Origin: JACCXG01 sp963750935
Lineage (GTDB): Bacteria; Acidobacteriota; Vicinamibacteria; Vicinamibacterales; 2-12-FULL-66-21
Assembly (NCBI GenBank): GCA_963750935.1
Contig: CAVVSR010000011.1
Coordinates: forward strand, 124,001-188,000
DNA length: 64,000 nucleotides
Reading direction: 5' to 3'
The notes beneath the pieces were generated by a model. It was given only the letters and a program-made list of their open reading frames with translations, was not told the origin of the DNA and did not search any database. The position numbers and the translations under genes were made by a program. This document shows, piece after piece, positions 46,383 to 56,468 of the stretch. Position 1 is the first letter of the stretch. Every line of letters begins with the position of its first letter.

Positions 46383-48597
46383 TACGTCCACCGTTGAAAC
46401 CACCTTTCTGAAGAACCTCTGGGACGAGCGCGAGGCGGCGAAGCTCGAGTCGCAGCCGCTCGAACTGCTGCGATATCGATCCAACCTGCTCGGCGCCGAC
46501 CTGCGCATCACCAACTTCGGCGGCGGCAACACCAGCTCGAAGTTCGACATGCCGGACCCGCTGACCGGCGCGCCCACCAAAGTGATGGCGGTCAAGGGCA
46601 GCGGCGGCGACCTGCGGTCGATCGGCACCTCGGGGTTCGCGATCCTCTACATGGACAAGCTCGAGAGCCTGATCCCGCGCTACCGCGGCGAGCAGTTCGA
46701 GGACGAGATGGTCGGGTTCTATCCGCTGTCGGCGTTCGGCGAGAACCGCGTCGCCGCGTCGATCGACACCCCGCTCCACGCCTTCCTGCCGTTTCCGCAC
46801 GTCGATCACCTGCACCCGGACTGGGCGATCGCGCTGGCCGCGAGCGCCAACGGCAAGGCCAAGCTCGAGGAGTTCAACAAGAAGTACAGCCGCAAGATCG
46901 TCTGGGTGCCGTGGCAGCGCCCCGGGTTCGAGCTGGCGCTGATGCTGCGGCAGGCGGTCCAGGACAATCCCGGCTGCGACGGCATCATCCTCGGCGGCCA
47001 CGGGCTGTTCACGTGGGGGCAGACGCAGCGCGACTGCTATCTGAGCAGCGTCAAGACGATCGACCAGATGGGGGAGTTCGTCCAGGAGCATGCGAAGCGG
47101 AGCGGCCGCCCGCAGTTCGGCGGCGCGGTCGCGACGACGGCGCCGAATCGTGAAACCCTCGCCGGCGCGCTGCTGCCGTACCTGCGCGGCGCGGTCTCGT
47201 CGAACCGCCGCGTCATCGGGCACTACGACAGCAGCGAGGATGCGCTGGCGTTCGCGAATTCACAGTGGGCCGAGGACCTGTGCCGGATGGGCACGAGCTG
47301 TCCCGATCACTTCCTGCGGACGCGGATCTCGCCGCTCTATGTGGCCTGGAAGCCCGAGGACGGCCTGGACGCGCTCAAGCAGCGGATCGGCGAGCGGCTC
47401 GTCACTTACCGCGAAGACTACGGCAAGTACTACAAGGCGCACGCGAAGCCGGATTCGCCGGCGCTGCGCGACTCGAATCCGTCGGTCGTCGTGGTTCCGG
47501 GCATCGGCCTCTTCGGCTTCGGCAAGGACAAGCGCGAGGCGCGCATCACGTCCGAGTTCTTCGTCAATGCCATTCACGTCATGGCGGGCGCAAATGCGCT
47601 CGAAGACGCGGACGGCAAGCCGGGTCCGGCGCCGCAGGCCAGGCGCGCCGAGCAGGCCGGCGAGTTCAAGAGCTACCGCAACTACGTCGCGCTGCCGCGG
47701 TCCGAGGCGTTCGGGATCGAATACTGGGCGCTCGAAGAGGCCAAGCTGCAGCGGATGCCGCCGGAGCGCGAGTTCAGCCGCCGCATCGTGGTGGTGATCG
47801 GCGGCGCCAGCGGCATCGGCCGCGAAGTCGCGCTGCTCCTCGCCAAGCGCGGCGCCCACGTCGTCGTCGCCGACCTGAACGCGGAAGCGGCCGAAGCGGT
47901 CGCGACCGAAGCGGCGGCGCACTCGGCCCGCGAGCTGGTGCTGGGCCTGCCCCTCGACCTGACGTCGCGCGAGAGCATGGCCGCGGCGTTCCGCGCCACG
48001 GTGATGCGGTTCGGTGGACTCGACGCGGTGATCAACACCGCCGCGATCTTCCCGACGCCGGCGCCGGGCACGCCGCCCGAGCAGACGTGGGGCCTGACCA
48101 TGAGCATCAACGTGACCAGCAACCACGTGCTGGCCGACGAAGCGGCGAAGATCCTGAAGGAACAGGGCCTGCCCGGCGCGATCGTGCTCACCAGCTCGGC
48201 GAACGCGGTGGTGCCGAAGGCGGGCAGCGAGGCCTACGACGTCAGCAAGGCGGCGATCAACCACCTGATCCGCGAGCTCGCGATCGGCCTGGGGCCGCTG
48301 GTCCGCGTCAACGGCGTCGCACCCGCGACCGTCGTCGCCGGCTCGGCCATGTTCCCGCGCGATCGCGTCATCGTCTCGCTGAAGAAGTACAGCATCGAGT
48401 TCGCCGATTCGGAGACGACCGAGTCGCTGCGCGACAAGCTGGCCGAGTTCTACGCGCGCCGCACCATCACCCGCCGGCCGATCCTGCCGGTCGACTGCGC
48501 CAACGCGATCGTGTTCCTCGCCAGCGACCAGAGCGCCAAGACCACCGGCCACGTCATCCCGGTCGACGGCGGGTTGCCGGAAGCGTTCTTGAGGTGA
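46375..48597 (+). CDS. rhaEW: Bifunctional rhamnulose-1-phosphate aldolase / lactaldehyde dehydrogenase (RhaEW type)
   Basis: 740 residues from a GTG overlapping the rhaB stop. Residues about 10-430 are a class II aldolase/adducin domain with the zinc-site region (FLPFPHVDHLHPD and ILGGHGLFTWG). Residues about 462-740 are a short-chain dehydrogenase with GGASGIG for NAD and the catalytic AYDVSKAA (Tyr-x3-Lys). Enzymes of this architecture (B. subtilis YuxG and relatives, named RhaEW) split rhamnulose 1-phosphate to DHAP and L-lactaldehyde and oxidise the latter to L-lactate. The L-lactate oxidase LutABC is encoded immediately downstream, so the pathway is complete from rhamnulose to pyruvate. 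Confidence 0.92.
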   Translation: MSNTSTVETTFLKNLWDEREAAKLESQPLELLRYRSNLLGADLRITNFGGGNTSSKFDMPDPLTGAPTKVMAVKGSGGDLRSIGTSGFAILYMDKLESLIPRYRGEQFEDEMVGFYPLSAFGENRVAASIDTPLHAFLPFPHVDHLHPDWAIALAASANGKAKLEEFNKKYSRKIVWVPWQRPGFELALMLRQAVQDNPGCDGIILGGHGLFTWGQTQRDCYLSSVKTIDQMGEFVQEHAKRSGRPQFGGAVATTAPNRETLAGALLPYLRGAVSSNRRVIGHYDSSEDALAFANSQWAEDLCRMGTSCPDHFLRTRISPLYVAWKPEDGLDALKQRIGERLVTYREDYGKYYKAHAKPDSPALRDSNPSVVVVPGIGLFGFGKDKREARITSEFFVNAIHVMAGANALEDADGKPGPAPQARRAEQAGEFKSYRNYVALPRSEAFGIEYWALEEAKLQRMPPEREFSRRIVVVIGGASGIGREVALLLAKRGAHVVVADLNAEAAEAVATEAAAHSARELVLGLPLDLTSRESMAAAFRATVMRFGGLDAVINTAAIFPTPAPGTPPEQTWGLTMSINVTSNHVLADEAAKILKEQGLPGAIVLTSSANAVVPKAGSEAYDVSKAAINHLIRELAIGLGPLVRVNGVAPATVVAGSAMFPRDRVIVSLKKYSIEFADSETTESLRDKLAEFYARRTITRRPILPVDCANAIVFLASDQSAKTTGHVIPVDGGLPEAFLR

Positions 48598-48610
48598 AGC
48601 GAGAACCTCG

Positions 48611-48709
48611 TCAACTCCCAACTCCCAACCTCCCAACTCCCAAGATCCAGGGCTCGTTCGCGCGTTCTGCATTGGGAGTTGGGAGTTGGGCGTTGGGAGT
48701 TGGCGTTGA
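48611..48709. repeat. Palindromic heptamer repeat, copy 3
   Basis: The left arm (48611-48643) holds tandem AACTCCC units. The right arm (48671-48709) is four inverse GGGAGTT-like units, around a 27-nt loop. The right arm ends only 8 nt before the lutA ATG, so its GGGAG may serve as the ribosome site, or the hairpin may sequester the start. Confidence 0.85.
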
Positions 48710-48717
48710 GTCTTCCG

Positions 48718-49464
48718 ATGGTCATCTCGCTCTTCATCACCTGCTACAACGACACGCTGTTTCCGGAGACCGGGAAGGCGGTCGTGACCGTGCTGGAGCG
48801 GCTCGGGCACACGGTTGAATTCCGCGACGCCCAGACCTGCTGCGGACAGATGCACTACAACACCGGCTACACCGCCGACGCGGTGCCGCTGATGCGGCGC
48901 ATGGTCGACGTGTTCCGCGGCGCCGGGCTGGTGTGCGTGCCGTCCGCGTCGTGCGTCTCGATGATGCGCGACCACTATCCGAAGATGGCGGCGGCCAGCG
49001 GCGACGCGGCGCTGCAGCAGGACGTGCGCGAGCTCCTCGATCGCGTCTTCGAGTTCTCCGAGCTGCTCGTCGACAAGCTCGGCGTCACCGACGTCGGCGC
49101 GTCCTATCCGCACACCGTGACGCTGCACACCTCCTGTCACTCGCTGCGGTCGCTGCACCTCCGCGATCAGCCGATCCGGCTGCTGCAGGCGGTGCGCGGC
49201 CTGCGTTTCGTCCCGCTCGCGCACCAGGACGAGTGCTGCGGATTCGGCGGCACGTTCGCGGTCAAGAACGCCGACGTCTCCACCGCCATGGCCGTCGACA
49301 AGGTGGGCTGCGTGCTCGAGACCGGCGCCGAGGTGTGCACCGCCGGCGACAACTCCTGCCTGATGCAGATCGGCGGCACCTTGAGCCGGCGCGGCTCCAC
49401 CGTGCGCTGCCTGCACCTCGCCGAGATCCTCGCCTCGACCGCGGGCGGGCCGGCCGGCTCATGA
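48718..49464 (+). CDS. lutA: L-lactate utilisation iron-sulfur protein LutA
   Basis: 248 residues with two CCG domains: TCCGQMHYNTGYT near residue 41 and ECCGFGGTFAVKN near residue 173, as in LutA/LldE. It forms with LutB and LutC the cytoplasmic complex that oxidises L-lactate to pyruvate. The ATG at 48718 is chosen because the upstream in-frame extension is translated from the heptamer repeat. The stop overlaps the lutB start (ATGA). Position after the rhamnulose aldolase gene indicates use of lactate made from rhamnose. Confidence 0.93.
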   Translation: MVISLFITCYNDTLFPETGKAVVTVLERLGHTVEFRDAQTCCGQMHYNTGYTADAVPLMRRMVDVFRGAGLVCVPSASCVSMMRDHYPKMAAASGDAALQQDVRELLDRVFEFSELLVDKLGVTDVGASYPHTVTLHTSCHSLRSLHLRDQPIRLLQAVRGLRFVPLAHQDECCGFGGTFAVKNADVSTAMAVDKVGCVLETGAEVCTAGDNSCLMQIGGTLSRRGSTVRCLHLAEILASTAGGPAGS

Positions 49465-50879
49465 TCCGCGTAGGCGACGCCGCCACCGCCGCCGACTTTC
49501 CCGACGCGGCCAGGCAATCGCTCGCCAACCTGCAGCTGCGCCGCAACGTCCGGCACGCGACCGACGTCATCCGCGGCAAGCGCGCCATCGTCGTCGGCGA
49601 AGCCGACGACTGGCAGGCGCTGCGCGAGTCGGGCCGCCAGATCAAGGCGCACGTCCTCCGCCATCTCGACGCCTACCTGGAGCAGTTCGAGGAGCGCTGC
49701 ACGCGCGCGGGCGGACGGGTCCACTGGGCCGCCGACGCCGACGAGGCGAACCGCATCGTCATCGACATCATCCGGTCGCACGGCGAGCGCGAGGTCATCA
49801 AGGTCAAGACCATGACCTCCGACGAGACCCGCCTGAACGTGGCGCTCGAGGCGGCCGGCATTGCCCCCTACGAAACCGACCTCGCCGACCTCATCATCCA
49901 GCTGGGCGAGGACAAGCCGTCGCACATCGTGGTTCCGGCGCTGCACCGCAACCGCGCGGAGATCCGCGAGATCTTCCAGCGCAAGATGGGGCTGGCGGAG
50001 CTCGGCGGCGAGCCCGAGGACCTGACCACCGCGGCGCGCCACTTCCTGCGCGAGAAGTTCCTGCGCGTGCCGGTCGGCTTCAGCGGCGCGAACTTCCTCG
50101 TCGCCGATACCGGCTCGGTGTGCGTCGTCGAGTCCGAGGGCAACGCGCGGATGTGCCTGACGCTGCCGCGCGTGCTGATCACGCTCGCCGGCATCGAGAA
50201 GATCGTGCCGGCGTTCGCGGATCTCGAGGTGTTCCTCCAGCTCCTGCCGCGGTCGGCGACCGGGGAGCGGATGAACCCCTACAACACCATCTGGACGGGC
50301 GTCACCCCTGGCGACGGGCCGAAAGAGTTCCACGTCGTGCTGCTCGACAACGGCCGCACGAAGGTGCTCGCGGACGAAGAGTCGCGGGAAACGCTGCAGT
50401 GCATCCGCTGCGCGGCCTGTCTGAACGCGTGCCCGGTCTACCGGCAGACCGGCGGCCATGCCTACGGTTCGATCTACAGCGGCCCGATCGGCGCCATCCT
50501 CACCCCGCAGCTCCAGGGCATGGAACACTCGACGTCGCTGCCGTATGCCTCGTCTCTGTGCGGCGCGTGCTACGAGGTCTGTCCGGTCAAGATCAACATT
50601 CCCGAGATCCTGATTCACCTGCGCCGCCGCATCGTCGAGGCCGGCGCACCGATGTCGGAGCGGGCGGGGATGAAGGCGGCCGCGTTCGCGTTCTCGAACC
50701 CGGCGTGGCTCAAGCGCGCGCAGATGATCGGCCGATTCATGCAGCGTCCCTTCACCCGCGACGGCCGGGTGACCAGCCTGCCCGGTCCGTTCGCCGGCTG
50801 GACGAAGACGCGCGATCTTCCGGCGATGCCGCCGCAGTCGTTTCGCGAGTGGTGGGCGTCTCGAGGACGCCGCTCATGA
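49461..50879 (+). CDS. lutB: L-lactate utilisation iron-sulfur protein LutB
   Basis: 472 residues. The N-terminal LUD domain (about 60-300) shows KTMTSDETRLNVALE and GVTGANF-like GFSGANFLVADTGS. Two [4Fe-4S] motifs follow: CIRCAACLNACPVY and CGACYEVCPVKINIP. This is the standard LutB/LldF layout. It starts within the lutA stop and ends within the lutC start, both ATGA overlaps, so the three subunits should be made in equal amounts. Confidence 0.95.
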   Translation: MIRVGDAATAADFPDAARQSLANLQLRRNVRHATDVIRGKRAIVVGEADDWQALRESGRQIKAHVLRHLDAYLEQFEERCTRAGGRVHWAADADEANRIVIDIIRSHGEREVIKVKTMTSDETRLNVALEAAGIAPYETDLADLIIQLGEDKPSHIVVPALHRNRAEIREIFQRKMGLAELGGEPEDLTTAARHFLREKFLRVPVGFSGANFLVADTGSVCVVESEGNARMCLTLPRVLITLAGIEKIVPAFADLEVFLQLLPRSATGERMNPYNTIWTGVTPGDGPKEFHVVLLDNGRTKVLADEESRETLQCIRCAACLNACPVYRQTGGHAYGSIYSGPIGAILTPQLQGMEHSTSLPYASSLCGACYEVCPVKINIPEILIHLRRRIVEAGAPMSERAGMKAAAFAFSNPAWLKRAQMIGRFMQRPFTRDGRVTSLPGPFAGWTKTRDLPAMPPQSFREWWASRGRRS

Positions 50880-51529
50880 GCGGCGGCGCCGGCAGCGGGG
50901 CACGCGGCGTCATTCTCGGACGGATCCGGGACATCCTCGGCGAGCGTCCGCGGTCGGCGGCCGAGGAGTATCAGGCCATCGAACGGGAGTATCGCGACGC
51001 CCCGACGCTCGACGCCGACCAGCGCGTCGAGCTGTTCGTCGATCGCCTGCAGCACTATCAGGTGGGCGTCTACCGGTGCGAGCCGGCAACGCTGCGCCGC
51101 ACCATCGGCGAGACGCTCGCCAACCGCCAGAAGACCCGTCCGGTGGTGCCCGTCGATCTGCCGCGCGAATGGCTGCCGCCGGAGCTGATGGTGGTGGACG
51201 ACGTCGGGTTGAGCGACGCGGATCTCGATCGCTGCGAAGGCGTGGTGACCGGCTGTTCGCTCGCGATCGCGACGACCGGCACGATCGTGCTGCGCCACCT
51301 GCAGGCGGAAGGACGCCGCGCGCTGACGCTCGTGCCCGACTATCACCTCTGCGTCGTGTCAGCCGATCAGATCGTGCAGACGGTACCCGAAGCGGTTCGC
51401 AAGCTGGCGGCCTGGCAGCCGGCGCTGGTCACGACGATCTCCGGTCCGTCGGCGACGGCCGACATCGAGATGACGCGGATACGCGGGGTGCATGGTCCAC
51501 GCACACTCGACGTGGTTCTGTGCTGGTGA
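50876..51529 (+). CDS. lutC: L-lactate utilisation protein LutC
   Basis: 217 residues, one LUD domain: ILGRIRDILGERP at the start, GVVTGCSLAIATTGTIVL in the middle and TTISGPSATADIEMTRIRGVHGPRTL at the end, the LutC/LldG signature. It completes the lactate-oxidising complex. The ATG overlaps the lutB stop. A half copy of the heptamer repeat follows the stop, and the next gene converges from the other strand. Confidence 0.94.
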   Translation: MSGGAGSGARGVILGRIRDILGERPRSAAEEYQAIEREYRDAPTLDADQRVELFVDRLQHYQVGVYRCEPATLRRTIGETLANRQKTRPVVPVDLPREWLPPELMVVDDVGLSDADLDRCEGVVTGCSLAIATTGTIVLRHLQAEGRRALTLVPDYHLCVVSADQIVQTVPEAVRKLAAWQPALVTTISGPSATADIEMTRIRGVHGPRTLDVVLCW

Positions 51530-51541
51530 CGATCCCGAGCG

Positions 51542-51573
51542 TCAACTCCCGACTTCCAACTCCCGACTCCCGA
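51542..51573. repeat. Half copy of the heptamer repeat
   Basis: Tandem AACTCCCGACTTCC-like units form the left arm only; no inverse arm is found before the convergent gene's stop at 51594. The G-for-A changes suggest a decaying copy. Confidence 0.6.
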
Positions 51574-51593
51574 ACAATCGCCGAGTCCGGCAT

Positions 51594-53016
51594 CTACTTG
51601 GTCTTCAGGTATTCGAGCAGCGCGTTCTTCGCCGCCGCGTCGAGGGTGGTGCCGTACAGGTGACCGGCGTTGCTGTTGCCCTTGTCCTTGGTGGAGAAGC
51701 GGACGCCTTCACGTTCGGCGTCGGGACCGCTCGAGACGAACCCGACGTTGGCCCAGTCGTAGACGTCGTAGGCCCGGAAGAACTCGACCGGACGCTGCTC
51801 CGGGTGTGAGCAGCGCGCGCAGGCTCGGCACCGAGCCGTTGTGCAGGTACGGCGCGCGCACCCAGATGCCGTCGAGCGGCATGTTGGCGTAGCCCTCGGT
51901 CTTGCGGAAGTGCGAGAAGCGCCACGGGTGGCCTTCGCCGATCGTGTTCATGCGCGTCGCGACCTCGGCGGTGAAGGAATCGAGGCGCTCGCGGTCGGTG
52001 CCGATCTCCCCGATTGGCGTGACCTCGCCGAGCTTCCCGGCTCCCGGCTCGTGGCAGCTCGCGCACTCGCGCTTGTAGACGTCGGCGCCCTGCGCGGCGA
52101 GCGCGGCGTCGATGCGGCTCGCCGGGTAGGCCGGCGGCTTGAGATCCATGATCCAGTCCTCGAGCCGCTTCATCGAGTCGAGCTTCAGCGAGTCGGGCGT
52201 CGCGCCGGCGCCGATGGCCGCGCTCTTGTTCCGCTCCTGCACCGAGTTGTTGTTGCCGTCCCAGTGCAGCCACAGGCCTTCGCGGATGCGCTGGTTCCAC
52301 AATGACGGGAGATCGACGGTTCCCACCGAACGATCGTTGGTCATGTCGATCCGCAGCAGGACCTTGTAAGGATTGAACGTGTCCACGCGCCCCGGACCCT
52401 GCGGCGGCCGCACATCGAACCAGGCGTTGTCCCTCTCACGCTCGAGGATGCCGTCGCGGGACCGGCCGACGACGAAGAAGCGGAAGATGAAGCGCTGGAA
52501 GAAGCCGAACTTCGGGTTCACCTTCTTGATCGCGTCGATCAGCGTGCCGGCGTTGAACCGCGGATCCTTGGCGCACGCGGTGAGGAACCGCGCGTACGCC
52601 TGCAGGTCCATCTGGTTGGCGGGCATGCCGACGACGATCTGGCGCGGCTCGCCGGGGGCGTTGCGGATCGAGCCGACGTGGCAGGTCGCGCAGTTGAGCC
52701 CGACCAGCGGCACGCGGCCGGTTTCGTACGACGTCCCGATCGGGCGTCCGTGCGACGCGCCGTCGGACATGAACCCGAGCCGCTCGTAGCCCTGGCCGGG
52801 GCGGTTGGGCAGCTTGTCCTCGAACACGATCGGCAGCACCCGCCACAGCCAGTACGGCAGGCCGACGCGCGCCTCGGTCCCGACCGATCCGTACTTGAAG
52901 TGATCGACGATGTCGGGGAACGACGGTCCGTCGGCGGGTGGCGTGGTGGCCTGCGCCGTGACCAGCGCGGCGGCGACGACGGCAGTCGCTATAGTGGATG
53001 CGATTCGTTGTTGCAT
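51594..53016 (-). CDS. Exported di-haem cytochrome c (peroxidase-partner type, one-base frameshift)
   Basis: Repaired length about 473 residues. A signal peptide (about 1-21) is followed by haem sites CATCH (about residue 109) and CASCH (about residue 318). The fold resembles the cytochrome-c-peroxidase-related di-haem proteins, though the segment after the first haem is unusual. The frame breaks near 51802, where one extra base shifts it; after correction the end reads LTPEQRPVEFFRAYDVYDWANVGF and stops at 51594-51596. It is encoded 106 nt downstream of the OYE/haem-peroxidase fusion on the same strand, so it may deliver electrons to, or receive them from, that enzyme. Confidence 0.8.
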
Positions 53017-53097
53017 CGACTTTGTCAGCTTTTCTCAGTGCTCGCGGGGCCCCACCCCCACTCGCTCACGCGCTACGCGCGACGGCCTTTGGCCTTG

Positions 53098-53114
53098 CCG
53101 GGCCTTCGGCCCGG
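53098..53114. other. GC-rich hairpin between the peroxidase and cytochrome genes
   Basis: CCGGGCC and GGCCCGG pair around TTC, just after the peroxidase stop on the minus strand. No T-tract follows, so it may attenuate or protect the transcript and not end it. Confidence 0.5.
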
Positions 53115-53122
53115 TCCGCTCA

Positions 53123-56100
53123 CTACTGCCCGATCGGCCCCTGCAGCTTCTTCCACGGCGCGAACGCGTTCTGCACACCCTCCAGCGCCGGCGCCAGCTG
53201 CGGGAAGTGCCGCTTGAGCACGTGCACCATCGTGGTCTTGCGGAGGAACTCGATGCCGAACTCCGTGTAGACCTGCGGCCGGAAGTCGTCGGTGAAGAAC
53301 CGGTCGCTCTTGAGGCGCCGCGACGCCATCAGGATGAAGACGCGGAACGCGGTTTCGCTGAAGCCGAAACCTTCGGGCAGCGGCTCGGCGAACAGCCCGG
53401 TCATCAGGTCGACCTGCTCGAGGTCGCCGTTGTAGACCTCCTTGAGCTGCTTGCGCCACGCCGGGTTGTCGGACAGTTCGTCGAACGACTTGACCGGAGG
53501 CTTGTGGAACAGCCGGCGGAACTGGTTGTAGCGCGGCACGCCGCGCTCGCGATCGCGCAGGATGTCCACCATCGCCAGGTCGAGCCGCTCGCCGTCGTCG
53601 CGGGTCAGGTTCTGCAGGTGGCGCGGATAGTTGTGGAGCGTGACCGCGCCGGGATGACAGGTCCCGAACGAGTAGAACAGGTCGGGCATGGTGAGGCGCT
53701 CGGCGATGGCCGGGGTGCGATTGCCGGCGATCTCGTCGAGCTGCCGCTTCTCGAGCAGCCGGCCGGTGACCGCCGAGTGGAACGCGTACTCGTCGGGCAT
53801 CAGCGGATGCATGCGGTAGACGGACACGAATTCCTCGGTCAGCGAGTACGGCGCGGTGTGGTGATCGGCGGACGACCCGATGATCCCGCCGAGCAGCTCC
53901 TTGTCGTTGAGGAAGGCCAGCGACTCCTGGAGATCCTCGCCGGCCAGGCCGGCCCAGTTGACGTTCATCGCCAGCTTGATCAGCGGGTGCGGGACGATCG
54001 CCGGCGTCCACTCGACGGTGTGGACCTTCGCCATCAGCGCCGAGTTGATCAGTTTGGCCTTCTGATAGAGCTGCTCGTCGGTCCAGCGCGGGTTCTGGTG
54101 CGCCAGCATGTCGGCGATGTAGTTGTGCTCCAGCGTGAAGATGGTGTGGAGCATCGCCAGCCCGATCCACCAGTTGTCGGTGAAGCCGCTGAAGTGCACG
54201 CCGGTCGCCGGATCGACCGGCAGGAGACCGGTCGGCTCGATGCGCAGCTTGCCGCTGGTCATCGGTGCGCACCTTCTGCGCCATGTCGCGGTCGCAGCCG
54301 TAGACCTGCGACGAGTCCCACCAGTGGCTGTTGAGGTTGGCGTAGGCGGGCGGCCGCGTCGACCCTGCGGGCGCCGGCTCAGGCACCGACGTCGGCACGC
54401 GGATCGACGCCGCGCCCCAGTCGTCTCCGGCCGGCGTCGGCACGTCGAGCGCACTCGGTCTTCGAGCGCTTGTGCACGAACCAGTCGTGGACCATGAACT
54501 GAATCCAGGCCGCGGCCAGCAGGTTGAGGATGGTCGCCGGCTTGAACTCGTCGCGCGTCATCAGCTCACGGCTGACCACGCGCGGGTTGGGCACCAGCAG
54601 ATTGGCGGTGTCGGGGAAGACGTGCTGGAGCGGCACGTTGCGCCCGAACCGGCAGCCGACCGCGCCCATCTTCGGGTACTGCAGGTCGTTGTTGGTGCCG
54701 TCCACCGAGCGCGCCTCGCGAATCGCCGGGTCGACGTTCTTCGGGACCTCGACCTTCTGCAGCGGCGGCTCTTCGGTGTCGTGCAGGTTCTTCTGCCGCA
54801 GCTCGTTCCGGATCTCGACCAGCGCGCGCATCCCGAACAGCCGCGGCTGCTGGTGCCACGGACGGTTGCCGAACAGGTTCAGCCGCCGGCTCAACTCCTC
54901 GGGTGACAGCTCGCCGGTGCCTCGCGGCTGGCCCGGCGCGGCGGTCTCCGCCGGGAACGGCTGCGGCTGGAACACCGACATGACCTCGGCGAGCATCTGC
55001 TCGCGCGACTCGTAGCGCGTGTCGTCGTAGCAGCCGAGCGGATGCTCGATCACGTTGGCCAGGCACTTGTTGCAGTAGGTGCACGGCCGATCGGCGCGGT
55101 CCTGCCCGCGCCGGAAGATCTCGACGAGATCGTTGTTGGCGATCAGCGGCCGCGCGATCGACACCATGTCGCAGTCGCCGCGCTCGATCGCCGCGGCGAT
55201 GACCGAGGCGGTCTGGAACCCGCCGGTGCAGATGACCGGGACGCTCACCGCCATCTTCACCCGCCGCGTGTCTGCGAGGTTCGCGCCTTCGATCTCGTCC
55301 GGCTTGGGGGCCGCGTCGTTCCACTGCCGGCGCGCCAGCGCGGGGAAGTTCCGGAACAGCGAGTAGGTGCGGAACGCCTGGTCGCCGCCGGAGATCATCG
55401 CGTCGTAGGTCAGCGTCAGTTCTTCCACCGGCAGGTCGACGCCGGCGGGGTTGCGCGGGTGCGGGAAGAAGCTGCCGGTCGAGCAGTGGAACGCGTCCAC
55501 GCCGGCCTCCTCGAGCCACTTGCACACCTGCACCGATTCCTCGGCGGAGTTGCCCGACGGCCCGATGCCGAAGAACGCGACCGCGTCGTTGTGGTCCTGC
55601 ACGCTGATCTTCATCTGCAGGTGGAAGTCGCGGCCGACCTCCTTGCGGATGGCGCGGACGATCTCCAGCACGAACCGCGCGCGGTTCTCGATCGACCCGC
55701 CGTACTCGTCCTTGCGGTCGTTGATCGCGGAGCTGAGGAACTGGGTGATCAGGTAGCCGTTCGCGCCGTGCAGCTCGACGCCGTCGAGCCCGGCCTCGCG
55801 GGCGCGCCGCGCGCCCTGCGCGAAGGCGTCGACGATCTCGCGGATCTGCGGCACCGACAGCCGCTCGCAGCGGAAGCCGTGCGTGGGATCGGGCCGGTCC
55901 GTGGAGCTGACGCCGATCGGGTACTCGATCCCCTGGATGTCGCGCTGCCGGCCGCCGTGACTGAGCTGCAGGATGTAGCGGCAGTCGTGCTCGTGCACCG
56001 CCTCGCCGACCGCGCGCCAGAACGGGATGTGCCGATCGTGATCGATCAGCGCGTAGTTCGGGACGATCCGTCCGCGCAGCTGCACCGGCACGAACGAGGA

Positions 56101-56271
56101 GACGATCGCGCCGACGCCTCCCTTCGCGAACTTCACTTCCCAGTTGATGCGCGCCTGGTTGCCGGATCCGTCGTAGTTGTCGAAGCGTCCCGAGACGTTC
56201 GAGCGGATGATGCGGTTCTTGATCGTGAGATTGCGGAACTCGAGGGGCTGGAAGATCGCATCGAATGCCAT
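53123..56271 (-). CDS. Old-yellow-enzyme flavin oxidoreductase fused to an animal-type haem peroxidase (two one-base frameshifts)
   Basis: Repaired length about 1048 residues; the ATG at 56271 has GGAGG upstream. Residues about 5-430 are an FMN-binding OYE barrel: LQLSHGGRQ, HGANGYLITQFLS (168 onward) and a cysteine set C397, C400, C403, C414 like that of 2,4-dienoyl-CoA reductases. Residues about 470-1040 are an animal haem peroxidase: distal histidine in WIQFMVHDWF (H595), SSQVYG and proximal histidine in TLEHNYIADML (H715). Single extra bases near 54453 and 54263 break the peroxidase half; the joined frames give a continuous family match. It has no signal peptide. A substrate reduced by the flavin half and oxygenated by the haem half, for example an unsaturated fatty acid, is plausible but unproven. 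Confidence 0.82.
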
Positions 56272-56468
56272 GTCGCACCTCCGCGGAGAGATCGCTCGCC
56301 TGCTTTGACGGGTGCTGACGCGATCGCAGATCACGTCGCGCACAGCGTCGAGGGCTGTCGTGCTGGTGCGCGCCATTCTAGCCAAACACCGTTGCAATGC
56401 ACGACGTCGCTGAGCAATTCTGCGCAGCTCATCCACGCCTGGCGTGCTAGATTTGTCGGCCCCGACGC

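Noticed and set aside
48679..48717. Earlier lutA start giving MGVGRWEL
   Set aside because: Also repeat-derived; the LutA family begins at the ATG at 48718.
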